A stretch of 56,381 nucleotides of DNA from an uncultured Collinsella sp. (GCA_900541245.1 UQIS01000009.1:1-56381); one strand, 5' to 3'. Positions 48,396 to 56,292 are shown, numbered from the stretch's first letter. The notes: generated by a model from the letters alone, not told the origin. Numbers and translations: made by a program.

Positions 48396-50312
48396 ATGGA
48401 AGAGGCCTATCGTCAAGCACGCAAGCGCGGCGAGCAAGGACGTCGACGCGCCATTAGCCAAAGCGAGCATCCATACCTTACGGACCTCGATAGCTTGGTT
48501 GCTCAGCTCCCCTTAGGTCAGCGAGAGAATGTCGGCCTGCGGGATATTCCGCTCGAAATGGTCGTCGGCACGGTCACCAAGGGCCGTCAGTCCGCCTTTT
48601 CGTGTAACTTTATGCCCCTGCTTCCGTTTAGCACCGAGTTCGCCCGCAAGTGGTCCAACCTCTACGACATCCAGGTGACCGAGGGCTATCGCGACCCCGT
48701 CATCGTCACCGAGTTCATGCATCGGTTCTATGTCCAAGAAGGCAACAAACGCGTCAGTGTCCTCAAATTCCTAGACGCCCCGACGGTTTCGGCCAAGGTC
48801 ACCCGTCTCTACCCCGGCACATGGGATTCCGTCGAAAGCCGCCTGTACGGCGAGTTCTGCGCGTTTTGGCGCGTCTGCCCCCTATACGAGATTGAGTTCT
48901 CGCGTGAGGGAAGCTACGAAACGCTCGCGAAGATGCTCGGTCAGAACCTTATCGAAAAATGGCCGCAGAAAAAGGTCGACTACCTGCGCCACACTTTCCT
49001 GCTCTTTAAGCGTGCCCACCTTCGCGCAGGCGGCGATCACCTGGACATTACGCCCGCCGACGCCATGCTCGTCTACCTCAATGTGTACAACCAGGACCGC
49101 CTGCTGGATACGCCAACGGATATCGTCGTAAACCGCCTGTGCAAGATCTGGCGCGAGCTGGTCATTGCCGGCAAAAATGACGAGGACAAGGTCGATCTTG
49201 TCGAAGCACCGAGCGTCGACGAGGAGGAGACGCCCGCCAAGTCCACCTCTGGCGTGCTCAACTTCTTTATGGGCAAGACCGTCTACTCGACGGCCAACCC
49301 CCTGCGCATCGCCTTTATCCATGAGTTCCCCTGTGCGACGTCGAGCTGGGACAGCCTGCACGACCAAGGGCGTCAGTATCTCGATGAGCACTTTGGCGGT
49401 ATCGTGCGCACCGAGGCGTTCGAGGACTGTCACGATCCGGATGTGTTCTACGCCGCCGTGGAAACGGCTGTCAAACATGGAGCAAACGTCATCTTCTCGA
49501 CCTCGCACCGCCTGATGAAATACACGCTCAGGGCTGCCGTTGAGTATCCCCGGGTTCGGTTCCTCAACTGCTCTATCGGCCTTCCCCATCAAAGCGTCCG
49601 TTCGTACTTTGGCAAGATGTACGAGGCCAAGTTTCTGCTGGGCGCCCTTGCGGCCAGCATGGCGGACAACCACCGCATCGGTTACCACGCGTCGGTCTTC
49701 GCCTCGGGCGCACTCAGCGAGATCAACGCCTTTGCGATTGGCGCCTCGCTGCTCGACCCGCGCGCGCAGGTCATCCTCACCTGGGGCGATGTTCCCGCCG
49801 GTGGTCTTGCCGAAGCCATGTGCCGCGAAGGCGTAAGCGTCATGACCGGCGCTGACATGTCAAAGTCGCTCGAAGACCCAACGGCCTACGGGCTTCACCG
49901 CTTGGTCGACGGCAAAGTCACCGGCATCGCCATGCCCGTATGGAACTGGGGCCGTTACTACGAGCTCATCGTTCGCAGCCTTCTTCACGGCACGTGGGAC
50001 GAGACCAGCGACGACAACCAAGTGCGCGCTGTCAACTACTGGTATGGCATGAGCTCCGGCGTTATCGACATCCGTTACGCTCCGGGCCTACCCTACCAAA
50101 CGCGCAAACTCGTGCAGTTGCTCCGCAACGGCATTGTTGAGGGATCCATCAACCCCTTTGGCGGCGAGCTCCACAGCCAGAACGGCGTGGTACAGATCGA
50201 AGGCTTCCCTCCGCTGCCGAGCACGCAGATTGTCGAGATGAATTGGCTGGCGGACAACGTGGTAGGCACCATTCCGCAGCTCGACGATGAGCCGAAAGTC
50301 CCTGCCCTATGA
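48396..50312 (+). CDS. ParB-like domain fused to a BMP/PnrA-type ligand-binding domain
   Basis: A 638-residue protein without signal peptide or membrane helix. Residues 45-140 resemble a ParB/sulfiredoxin-like nuclease fold (NVGLRDIPLEMVVGTVTKGR, then VIVTEFMHRFYVQEGNKRV). Residues 140-300 are a helical linker, and residues 301-610 resemble the BMP family of nucleoside-binding proteins (LRIAFIHEFPCATSSWDSLH, GLPHQSVRSYFGKMYEAKFL). BMP proteins are normally lipoproteins of ABC importers; here the domain is cytoplasmic, as in regulatory relatives such as Med. A nucleoside-responsive regulator is an inference. Its last four bases (ATGA) overlap the phosphoesterase gene. Confidence 0.75.
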   Translation: MEEAYRQARKRGEQGRRRAISQSEHPYLTDLDSLVAQLPLGQRENVGLRDIPLEMVVGTVTKGRQSAFSCNFMPLLPFSTEFARKWSNLYDIQVTEGYRDPVIVTEFMHRFYVQEGNKRVSVLKFLDAPTVSAKVTRLYPGTWDSVESRLYGEFCAFWRVCPLYEIEFSREGSYETLAKMLGQNLIEKWPQKKVDYLRHTFLLFKRAHLRAGGDHLDITPADAMLVYLNVYNQDRLLDTPTDIVVNRLCKIWRELVIAGKNDEDKVDLVEAPSVDEEETPAKSTSGVLNFFMGKTVYSTANPLRIAFIHEFPCATSSWDSLHDQGRQYLDEHFGGIVRTEAFEDCHDPDVFYAAVETAVKHGANVIFSTSHRLMKYTLRAAVEYPRVRFLNCSIGLPHQSVRSYFGKMYEAKFLLGALAASMADNHRIGYHASVFASGALSEINAFAIGASLLDPRAQVILTWGDVPAGGLAEAMCREGVSVMTGADMSKSLEDPTAYGLHRLVDGKVTGIAMPVWNWGRYYELIVRSLLHGTWDETSDDNQVRAVNYWYGMSSGVIDIRYAPGLPYQTRKLVQLLRNGIVEGSINPFGGELHSQNGVVQIEGFPPLPSTQIVEMNWLADNVVGTIPQLDDEPKVPAL

Positions 50313-51019
50313 AAATCCTTGCCATAGCCGATACCGAAGAACGATGCCTTTGGGAGTGCTTTCGCAAGGAACGCTTTGAGGGAGTCGACCTGATTTTGTC
50401 CGCTGGCGATCTGGACCCGGACTATCTTGAGTTTTTGGTTACGGTCATCAACAAACCGCTCATCTACGTGCGCGGCAATCACGATGACCGCTACGCACGT
50501 CATGCACCGGGTGGATGTATCTGCGTAGAGGACAGCGTGTACACGTACCGAGGGATTCGCATTGCGGGCCTTGGCGGGTCCATGCGTTATCGCGACGGCG
50601 CCAACATGTACACCGAACGCGAGATGTCCAAGCGCATGCGTAAGCTGTCGCGTAAGGTTAGGATGGTCGGCGGGTGCGACATTCTGCTTACCCATGCACC
50701 CGCCGCCGGTATGGGTGATCTGGACGATCTGCCGCATCGAGGATTCGAGTGTTTTAACACAGCACTCGAATCCTGGAATCCCGACTACATGGTGCACGGG
50801 CATGTGCACCAAAGCTACGGTTGCGATTTTCAGCGCGAGCGTCAGCATGTGTGTGGAACGACGATCATCAACGCCTGCGGCTATACGCAGTTTGAGCTCG
50901 ACCAGACGCACTACCCCATCCGCGGCTGGCAAGCAGCTTGGCTCAACTCACAAACCATGCGCCGCGAGCTCAAACGCCACGAAGCCATCGAGTCTTCAAC
51001 AGCCAGAACACCCTGGTAA
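50309..51019 (+). CDS. Calcineurin-like metallophosphoesterase
   Basis: A 236-residue cytosolic phosphoesterase with the dinuclear metal motifs in order: AIADTEE, SAGDLDPDYL, YVRGNHDDRY, LTHAP and HGHVHQ. The first motif has Asp-Thr-Glu where most relatives have Asp-x-His, a change at a metal-binding position. The start overlaps the upstream stop by four bases (ATGA), so the pair is translationally coupled and probably works together. The substrate is unknown; nucleotide or cyclic-nucleotide phosphates would fit a BMP-type partner. Confidence 0.88.
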   Translation: MKILAIADTEERCLWECFRKERFEGVDLILSAGDLDPDYLEFLVTVINKPLIYVRGNHDDRYARHAPGGCICVEDSVYTYRGIRIAGLGGSMRYRDGANMYTEREMSKRMRKLSRKVRMVGGCDILLTHAPAAGMGDLDDLPHRGFECFNTALESWNPDYMVHGHVHQSYGCDFQRERQHVCGTTIINACGYTQFELDQTHYPIRGWQAAWLNSQTMRRELKRHEAIESSTARTPW

Positions 51020-51020
51020 C

Positions 51021-51058
51021 CACCATAAAGGGGACACTGTCCCCTTTATGGTGCTTTT
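51021..51058. repeat. Perfect palindrome of the AAAGGGGACA type
   Basis: CACCATAAAGGGGACA-c-TGTCCCCTTTATGGTG, a 16-bp perfect stem with one central base, followed by CTTTTG. It can act as a terminator for the phosphoesterase unit and is the cleanest example of the AAAGGGACAG motif family. Confidence 0.85.
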
Positions 51059-51069
51059 GACGCGATAGC

Positions 51070-51112
51070 AAGAAACCCGGTCCTGCACAAGGCAGAACCG
51101 GGTTTCTTTAGC
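51070..51112 (-). terminator. Terminator of rplKA
   Basis: AGAAACCCGGTCCTGC / GGCAGAACCGGGTTTCTT lies about 35 bp after the rplA stop on the minus strand and works in both directions by base composition. Confidence 0.85.
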
Positions 51113-51144
51113 AATGCTTGCTGTACTCAGGCAGTAACTAGCAG

Positions 51145-51852
51145 TTACTCAGCCAGGAAGTCACGCTGGACAGCGGGATCGACCTTGACGCCAGGGCCCA
51201 TGGTGGAAGACACGGAGATGGACTTGACGTACTTGCCCTTAGCAGAAGAGGGCTTGACGCGCAGAATCTCGGTGTACAGGGCAGCGTAGTTCTCGACGAG
51301 CTGCTGCTCAGAGAAGGACTTCTTGCCCAGGGGCACGTGGCAGATGCCGTAGCGGTCGGCGCGGTACTCAACGCGGCCAGCCTTGAGCTCGGAGACCATC
51401 TTGGCGACGTCCATGGTCACGGTGCCGAGCTTGGGGTTCGGCATGAGGCCACGGGGACCAAGGATCTTACCGATGCGGCCAACCTTGGCCATCATGTTCG
51501 GCGTAGCGATAGCGGCGTCGAAGTTGATCTCGCCCTTCTGAATCTGGGCGACGAGCTCGTCGGAACCGATGATGTCGGCGCCGGCAGCCTCAGCCTCACG
51601 GGCCTTCTCGCCCTCGGCGAAGACGGCAACACAAACGGTCTTGCCGGTGCCGTGGGGCAGGGAGATGGAACCACGGATGTTCTGGTCAGCCTTACGAGTA
51701 TCGATGCCCAGACGGAAGTGAGCCTCGACGGTCTCGTCGAACTTGGCGGTGTCGAGCTCCTTGATGAGCTTGGCAGCCTGAAGGGGGGTGTAGAGCGTGG
51801 CGCGGTCGATCTTCTCGGCAGCGGCGTTATAGCTCTTACCATGCTTAGCCAT
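51145..51852 (-). CDS. rplA: 50S ribosomal protein L1
   Basis: A 235-residue L1-stalk protein and translational repressor. The N-terminus MAKHGKSYNAAAEKID and the block GPRGLMPNPKLGTVT are diagnostic. The ATG at 51852 has AGGAGG eight bases upstream; an ATG two codons earlier is less well spaced. It follows rplK, but rplJ, normally next, lies more than 21 kb away. Confidence 0.96.
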   Translation of the reverse strand: MAKHGKSYNAAAEKIDRATLYTPLQAAKLIKELDTAKFDETVEAHFRLGIDTRKADQNIRGSISLPHGTGKTVCVAVFAEGEKAREAEAAGADIIGSDELVAQIQKGEINFDAAIATPNMMAKVGRIGKILGPRGLMPNPKLGTVTMDVAKMVSELKAGRVEYRADRYGICHVPLGKKSFSEQQLVENYAALYTEILRVKPSSAKGKYVKSISVSSTMGPGVKVDPAVQRDFLAE

Positions 51853-51866
51853 GTGCATTACCTCCT

Positions 51867-51894
51867 GTGGTTAAACGGGCGTGAGCCCTCCCAC
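51867..51894 (-). promoter_or_regulatory. Putative L1-binding site in the rplA 5' region
   Basis: The minus strand reads GTGGGAGGGCTCACGCCC then GTTTAACCAC: an outer GTGG/CCAC stem, an inner GGGC/GCCC stem and an asymmetric internal loop. This resembles the 23S mimic through which L1 represses its mRNA. It lies 15 bases before the rplA start codon and directly abuts AGGAGG. Confidence 0.5.
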
Positions 51895-51969
51895 ATCGTA
51901 TCGTGTGCCCTATTGCACACATTTAACGGGCGCCCCGGTCGGAGCACCCGCCGTTACCATAAGAAATCG

Positions 51970-52398
51970 CTACTCAGCGATGGTGACGCCCATGGAACGG
52001 GCGGTACCGGCGATGATCTTCTTGGCGGCGTCAATGTCGTTGGCATTGAGGTCCGGCATCTTGATCTCGGCGATCTTGGTGAGCTGCTCCTGGGAGAGCT
52101 GACCAACCTTGTCAGCCTGGGGCTTAGCGGAACCAGACTTGAGGTTCAGCTCCTTCTTGATAAGGTGAGCCGCCGGCGGGGTCTTGGTGATGAAGGAGAA
52201 GGACTTGTCCTCGTAGACAGAGATCTCAACGGGGATGATGTCACCCTTCTTGTCCTGCGTCTCGGCGTTAAAGGCCTGGCAGAACTGCATGATGTTCACG
52301 CCAGCAGCGCCCAGGGCGGGGCCGACGGGAGGAGCGGGGTTTGCTGCACCAGCAGGAATCTGGAGCTTAATGACGTTGGCAACCTTCTTCTCAGCCAT
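51970..52398 (-). CDS. rplK: 50S ribosomal protein L11
   Basis: A 142-residue GTPase-centre protein. It begins MAEKKVANVIKLQIPAGAAN and has PPVGPALGAAGVNIMQFCQA, the conserved N-terminal block. The ATG at 52398 is well placed after AAAGGA; an ATG two codons earlier is the alternative. It precedes rplA and follows nusG with a 120-bp spacer. Confidence 0.96.
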   Translation of the reverse strand: MAEKKVANVIKLQIPAGAANPAPPVGPALGAAGVNIMQFCQAFNAETQDKKGDIIPVEISVYEDKSFSFITKTPPAAHLIKKELNLKSGSAKPQADKVGQLSQEQLTKIAEIKMPDLNANDIDAAKKIIAGTARSMGVTIAE

Positions 52399-52518
52399 GG
52401 TCATTCCTTTCGAATCACGAGTGTGAAGTACTTGCTATATCGTAAGCACGCACGTGTTAGAAGCACTCCTGAGATGAGCAGTCACAGAAGAAGCACGCTC
52501 GCGCGAACGGACGAAAAC

Positions 52519-53055
52519 TTAAGCGATGACAGCGACCTGGTTAAAGTCGAGCTCGACCGGCGTCTCGCGGCCAAAGATCATCAGCGTGACCTTGAGCTTG
52601 CCAGCCTCGGTGTTAACCTCGGAGACCTTGCCATCAAAGTCGGTAAGCGGGCCATCGGTGACGCGGACGGACGTACCGACCTCAATATCAACCGAGGTGC
52701 GCTTGGGCGAATCGCCCTTACCGGGACGACGAGTCATCTTGTTGTACTCGTCGCGGGAAAGCGGAGCGGGCTTGCCGTTGCCGCCTAGGAAACCGGTGAC
52801 GCCAGGCGTGTTACGAACACACGTCCAAGCATCGTCATCCATCTCCATGCGGACCAGGACATAACCCGGGAAGATCTTGGAATCCTTGGTCTCACGCTTG
52901 CCACCCTCTTTAATCTCGGTGACGCGCTCCATAGGAATCTCGATATCAAAGATACGGTCCTGCATGCCCATAGTCTCGATGCGATGCTCGAGATCGGACT
53001 TAACGCGGTTCTCGTATCCAGAGTAAGTGTGAACGACGTACCAACGCTTAGACAT
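52519..53055 (-). CDS. nusG: Transcription termination/antitermination protein NusG
   Basis: A 178-residue elongation factor that binds the polymerase clamp and couples transcription to translation or Rho. The NGN domain starts KRWYVVHTYSGYENRV and contains IFPGYVLVRMEMDD; the KOW domain near 128-160 carries VRVTDGPLTDFDGKVSEV. Start 3 bp after secE. Confidence 0.96.
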   Translation of the reverse strand: MSKRWYVVHTYSGYENRVKSDLEHRIETMGMQDRIFDIEIPMERVTEIKEGGKRETKDSKIFPGYVLVRMEMDDDAWTCVRNTPGVTGFLGGNGKPAPLSRDEYNKMTRRPGKGDSPKRTSVDIEVGTSVRVTDGPLTDFDGKVSEVNTEAGKLKVTLMIFGRETPVELDFNQVAVIA

Positions 53056-53058
53056 GGT

Positions 53059-53397
53059 TTAGCCCCTCAATCCAGAGAACAGAGCAAGAGCCTCGCCAAA
53101 GCCAGCATCGAGCAGAGCGATGACGACGCCGACGACGATCAGAGAAGCGCAAACAACAACCGAGTAGTTCACGAGCTCCTTCTTATCGGGCCACGTGACA
53201 CGCTTCATCTCGGACTTGACCGAAGCGAAATACTTCTTGGTGCGGGCGAAGAAACCAGGCTTCTCGTTCTTCTTGGACTTCGCAGCCTTCTCGTTCTTCT
53301 TGGCAACGGCCTTCTTGGCCTCAACCTTGGAGTTGGCGGCAGCTTTGTTGGCAGGCGCCGGCTGCTGAGCCTTCTTCTTGTTCTTCTTGTTGGCCAT
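53059..53397 (-). CDS. secE: Preprotein translocase subunit SecE
   Basis: A 112-residue single-span membrane subunit of the SecYEG channel. Residues 1-55 are a Lys/Ala-rich basic extension, residues 60-80 the amphipathic helix KKYFASVKSEMKRVTWPDKK, and residues 83-105 the membrane helix. Single-span SecE with a long basic head is common in actinobacteria. It lies between tRNA-Trp and nusG. Confidence 0.93.
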   Translation of the reverse strand: MANKKNKKKAQQPAPANKAAANSKVEAKKAVAKKNEKAAKSKKNEKPGFFARTKKYFASVKSEMKRVTWPDKKELVNYSVVVCASLIVVGVVIALLDAGFGEALALFSGLRG

Positions 53398-53473
53398 TTG
53401 GGTTACCTCCGCGCAATGCGCTTATACATGAGTAAACCGTAAGCCCCCAAGTGGGAGCTTACGGAATAATGAC

Positions 53474-53549
53474 TGGCACGCCAGGAAGGACTCGAACCCT
53501 CAACACTCGGTTTTGGAGACCGAAGCTCTACCAATTGAACTACTGGCGT
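53474..53549 (-). tRNA. tRNA-Trp (anticodon CCA)
   Basis: A 76-nt cloverleaf with 7-bp acceptor ACGCCAG/CTGGCGT, D-arm AGTTCAATTGGTAGAGC, anticodon loop CTCCAAA, T-arm GGGTTCGAGTCC and encoded CCA. It sits between rpmG and secE, where tRNA-Trp is often found in Gram-positive genomes. Confidence 0.97.
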
Positions 53550-53562
53550 ATGTGACTAGAGA

Positions 53563-53712
53563 CTAGCGAGTCTCTTTGTGCAGCGTGTGGTGACGGCACC
53601 AGGGGCAATACTTCTTGATCTCCATACGATCAGGCATGGTCGACTTGTTCTTGGTGGTCGTATAGTTGCGGCGCTTGCACTCAGTGCACGCAAGAGTAAC
53701 TAGAGTACGCAT
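53563..53712 (-). CDS. rpmG: 50S ribosomal protein L33
   Basis: A 49-residue zinc-ribbon ribosomal protein: MRTLVTLACTECKRRNYTTT, then KKYCPWCRHHTLHKETR. The four cysteines (C9, C12, C36, C39) are present, so this is the zinc-binding (C+) form. It is short and easily missed. It lies between tuf and tRNA-Trp, the usual place in Gram-positive bacteria. The 53713-53932 spacer upstream shows no gene. Confidence 0.95.
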   Translation of the reverse strand: MRTLVTLACTECKRRNYTTTKNKSTMPDRMEIKKYCPWCRHHTLHKETR

Positions 53713-53932
53713 GTATCCTGAACCTTTCATTTCCGCCCCGTACGGGCACGAGTTGTTACTTTATCAGCTCCACGTAAGTGCTGTCAATGAAAACCTCGAG
53801 TCAATTGGTTCTCGGTGGATCCATTCATATTTGGAACACATCAATGAAGCCATCGAGAGCTAATCGACGGTGCATCCAGGACCATTATCGATCCTCTCGA
53901 CACCAGCAACGGCTCAATATCCATTGCAGAAA

Positions 53933-53967
53933 AGAACCCGGCACCCATATAAGTGCCGGGTTCTCTA
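53933..53967 (-). terminator. Terminator of tuf
   Basis: AGAACCCGGCAC / GTGCCGGGTTCT with an 8-base loop, followed on the minus strand by TTTCTGC. Because it lies between tuf and rpmG, rpmG-tRNA-Trp-secE is probably transcribed from its own start or by readthrough. Confidence 0.85.
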
Positions 53968-53991
53968 AGTCAGCTATATCAAAGAGCTAAT

Positions 53992-55182
53992 TTACTCAAT
54001 GATCGTGGAGACGATGCCCGAACCGACGGTGTGGCCACCCTCGCGGATAGCGAAGCGCAGGCCCTCCTCCATGGCGATCGGGTGGATGAGGTCGCCCTCG
54101 ATGGTGATGTGGTCACCAGGCATAGCCATCTCGGTGCCCTCGGGGAGCTTGACCGTACCGGTAACGTCGGTGGTACGGAAGTAGAACTGAGGACGATAAC
54201 CATCGAAGAACGGGGTGTGACGGCCGCCCTCCTCCTTGGTCAGAACGTAGATCTCGCCGGTGAACTTGGTGTGCGGGGTAACCGAACCGGGCTTGCAGAG
54301 AACCTGGCCGCGCTCGATGTCCTCACGCTTGATGCCGCGGAGCAGCAGACCGACGTTGTCGCCAGCCTCGCAGAAGTCCATGGACTTACGGAACATCTCG
54401 ATACCGGTAACGACGGTGTTCTGGGTATCCTTGATGCCGACGATCTCGACGGGCTCGTTGAGCTTGAGCTCACCGCGCTCGACACGGCCAGTAGCAACGG
54501 TACCACGGCCGGAGATGGTCATAACGTCCTCAACGGCCATCAGGAACGGGAGGTCGTTGTTACGAGCAGGCGTCGGGATGTACTCGTCGACGGCCTTCAT
54601 GAGCTCGCGAATGGCGTCCATCCACTTGGCGTCGCCCTCGAGAGCGCCCAGAGCGGAGCCACGGATGACGGGGATGTCGTCGCCGGGGAAATCGTACTCG
54701 GAGAGGAGCTCACGGGTCTCCATCTCGACGAGGTCGATGAGCTCGTCATCGTCGACCATGTCGCACTTGTTCAGGAAGACGACGATGTAGGGAACGCCGA
54801 CCTGACGGGCGAGCAGGATGTGCTCGCGGGTCTGAGCCATGGGGCCGTCGGTAGCAGCGATGACCAGGATAGCGCCGTCCATCTGAGCAGCGCCGGAGAT
54901 CATGTTCTTGACGTAGTCAGCGTGGCCCGGGCAGTCAACGTGAGCGTAGTGACGGGCAGCGGTCTCGTACTCAACGTGGGAGACGGAAATCGTAATGCCG
55001 CGCTCGCGCTCCTCGGGAGCCTTGTCGATGTTCTCGAACGCAGTGAAGTCAGCCTTGCAGCCCTCGGTCTCGGAGAGAACCTTGGTGATGGCAGCGGTCA
55101 GCGTGGTCTTGCCGTGGTCGACGTGACCAATGGTGCCGATGTTAACATGCGGCTTAGTGCGCTCAAACTTCTCTTTGGCCAT
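53992..55182 (-). CDS. tuf: Elongation factor Tu
   Basis: A 396-residue GTPase delivering aminoacyl-tRNA. G1 is GHVDHGKTTL, G3 DCPGHADYV and G4 NKCD, with complete domains II and III ending AGSGIVSTIIE-like (GSGIVSTIIE). It is the only tuf copy in this window and is absent from the str operon at 13603-17016. It lies downstream of a tRNA cluster, as E. coli tufB does. Confidence 0.98.
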   Translation of the reverse strand: MAKEKFERTKPHVNIGTIGHVDHGKTTLTAAITKVLSETEGCKADFTAFENIDKAPEERERGITISVSHVEYETAARHYAHVDCPGHADYVKNMISGAAQMDGAILVIAATDGPMAQTREHILLARQVGVPYIVVFLNKCDMVDDDELIDLVEMETRELLSEYDFPGDDIPVIRGSALGALEGDAKWMDAIRELMKAVDEYIPTPARNNDLPFLMAVEDVMTISGRGTVATGRVERGELKLNEPVEIVGIKDTQNTVVTGIEMFRKSMDFCEAGDNVGLLLRGIKREDIERGQVLCKPGSVTPHTKFTGEIYVLTKEEGGRHTPFFDGYRPQFYFRTTDVTGTVKLPEGTEMAMPGDHITIEGDLIHPIAMEEGLRFAIREGGHTVGSGIVSTIIE

Positions 55183-55236
55183 AAAGCCCTCCTCTTAACA
55201 GGTCGTCCCCGGACGGGACTTTGCCTTTATACCATA

Positions 55237-55267
55237 GTGGCTTCTCAACATACTATTGAGAAGCCAC
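55237..55267. other. Hairpin between tRNA-Met and tuf
   Basis: A 12-bp perfect stem, GTGGCTTCTCAA / TTGAGAAGCCAC, without a T tract. It may be an RNA-processing site in a tRNA-tuf transcript rather than a terminator. Confidence 0.6.
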
Positions 55268-55278
55268 CGTGTTACCTA

Positions 55279-55355
55279 TGGTAGCGGTGACTGGATTCGA
55301 ACCAGTGACGCCACGGGTATGAACCGTGTGCTCTAACCAACTGAGCTACACCGCC
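55279..55355 (-). tRNA. tRNA-Met (anticodon CAT), elongator type
   Basis: A 77-nt cloverleaf, GGCGGTGTAGCTCAGTTGGT at the 5' side, anticodon loop TTCATAC, T-arm TGGTTCGAATCCA and encoded CCA. The first acceptor base pair is formed (G-C), so it is not the initiator type. Confidence 0.92.
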
Positions 55356-55358
55356 GGA

Positions 55359-55434
55359 TGGAGCCTGCAACCAGACTTGAACTGGTGACCTCTTCGTTAC
55401 CAACGAAGTGCTCTACCGACTGAGCTATACAGGC
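55359..55434 (-). tRNA. tRNA-Thr (anticodon GGT)
   Basis: A 76-nt cloverleaf, GCCTGTATAGCTCAGTCGGT at the 5' side, anticodon loop TTGGTAA, T-arm CAGTTCAAGTCTG and encoded CCA. Confidence 0.95.
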
Positions 55435-55444
55435 ACTTGACGGG

Positions 55445-55526
55445 TGGGAGCTATAGGATTCGAACCTATGTAGGCAGAGCCAACGGGTTTACAGCCCGTC
55501 CCCATTAACCACTCGGGCAAACTCCC
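55445..55526 (-). tRNA. tRNA-Tyr (anticodon GTA)
   Basis: A class II tRNA of 82 nt with long variable arm. Acceptor GGGAGTT pairs with AGCTCCC, discriminator A, anticodon loop CTGTAAA. The genome encodes CCC, not CCA, after the discriminator, unlike the three neighbouring tRNAs, so the mature 3' end requires CCA addition after trimming. Confidence 0.92.
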
Positions 55527-55853
55527 AATCGTTCAAGTATCCGCAGGTCCTTTGGTCTTTTGGACCGCCGCCCCCGCGAACGAAGAAGATAATACGATGC
55601 CACCTTGGGGGCTGTCAACGAAAACCTCTAGATACACGGTGCCGGGCGTATCTATATAGCCGTGACCTGCGGTTTTATTGAGTTTGGATATGAAGGACAG
55701 TGGTTTTGGATACTGAGGTGACGTTTCCCAAGGTAACACTTTGCTGTAGTGGAGTACACCTTCAGTATCGAACTTCGATACCAGCTTATTTGCACCTATA
55801 TATAGGTCGAGATCGGGGCTGCCCAGACAGAAGATTGCTCTTCCCAGGCAAAA

Positions 55854-55976
55854 TCGAGCGTGGATTTTCTTCCGTTTGAAATCGAGCGTGGATAATCTCC
55901 CACTTTGCCGTGCCATCGAATCCAAAGTGGCAGATTATCCACGCTCATTCACTAGGCGGAAGATTTTCCACGCTCG
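55854..55976. repeat. Nested palindrome built from GAGCGTGGA units
   Basis: The core arms 55884-55907 and 55923-55946 are inverted with 23 of 24 matches. Outside them a second pair (about 55854-55873 and 55957-55976) is inverted with 17 of 20 matches. The motif CGAGCGTGGA or its complement occurs five times between 55855 and 55999 (two forward, three reverse). No gene is credible in 55527-56294. Confidence 0.9.
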
Positions 55977-56029
55977 TGTGTCCGATAATCCACGCTCGAT
56001 GACGATGACCAACCTCGCCCCGGCCTATG

Positions 56030-56244
56030 TCTCGACCTGTAACAGTAAGAGGGTTATTCCTCCCCTATCTGTTACAGATCGAGATGTTTCGCAGAGACCC
56101 CCGCTTACGCCTCATTCTGTAACAGTAAGAACGGTTTCAGCCTCTTCGTGTTACAGATCGAGATATTATCGGCCAACCCTTGGCATTGTCTCAATCTGTA
56201 ACTATAAGGAGGGTTTTCAGCCCACCCGTGTTACAGATCGAGAC
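56030..56244. repeat. Three tandem palindromic units sharing CTGTAAC...GTTACAGATCGAGA
   Basis: Unit 1 is 56030-56084, unit 2 is 56112-56163 and unit 3 is 56188-56244, starting about 80 bp apart. Each has a left arm like TCTCGATCTGTAACAG and a right arm GTTACAGATCGAGA with a variable loop of 20-30 bases. Loops and the sequence between units differ. Confidence 0.9.
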
Positions 56245-56292
56245 AAACCTGAAGCTTGGTGGGAGTCAAACCCGCTTACATGTCGACATAAA

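Noticed and set aside
55853..56244. CRISPR array
   Set aside because: Repeats are palindromic, occur in both orientations, vary in length and have no regular spacers; no cas genes are nearby.
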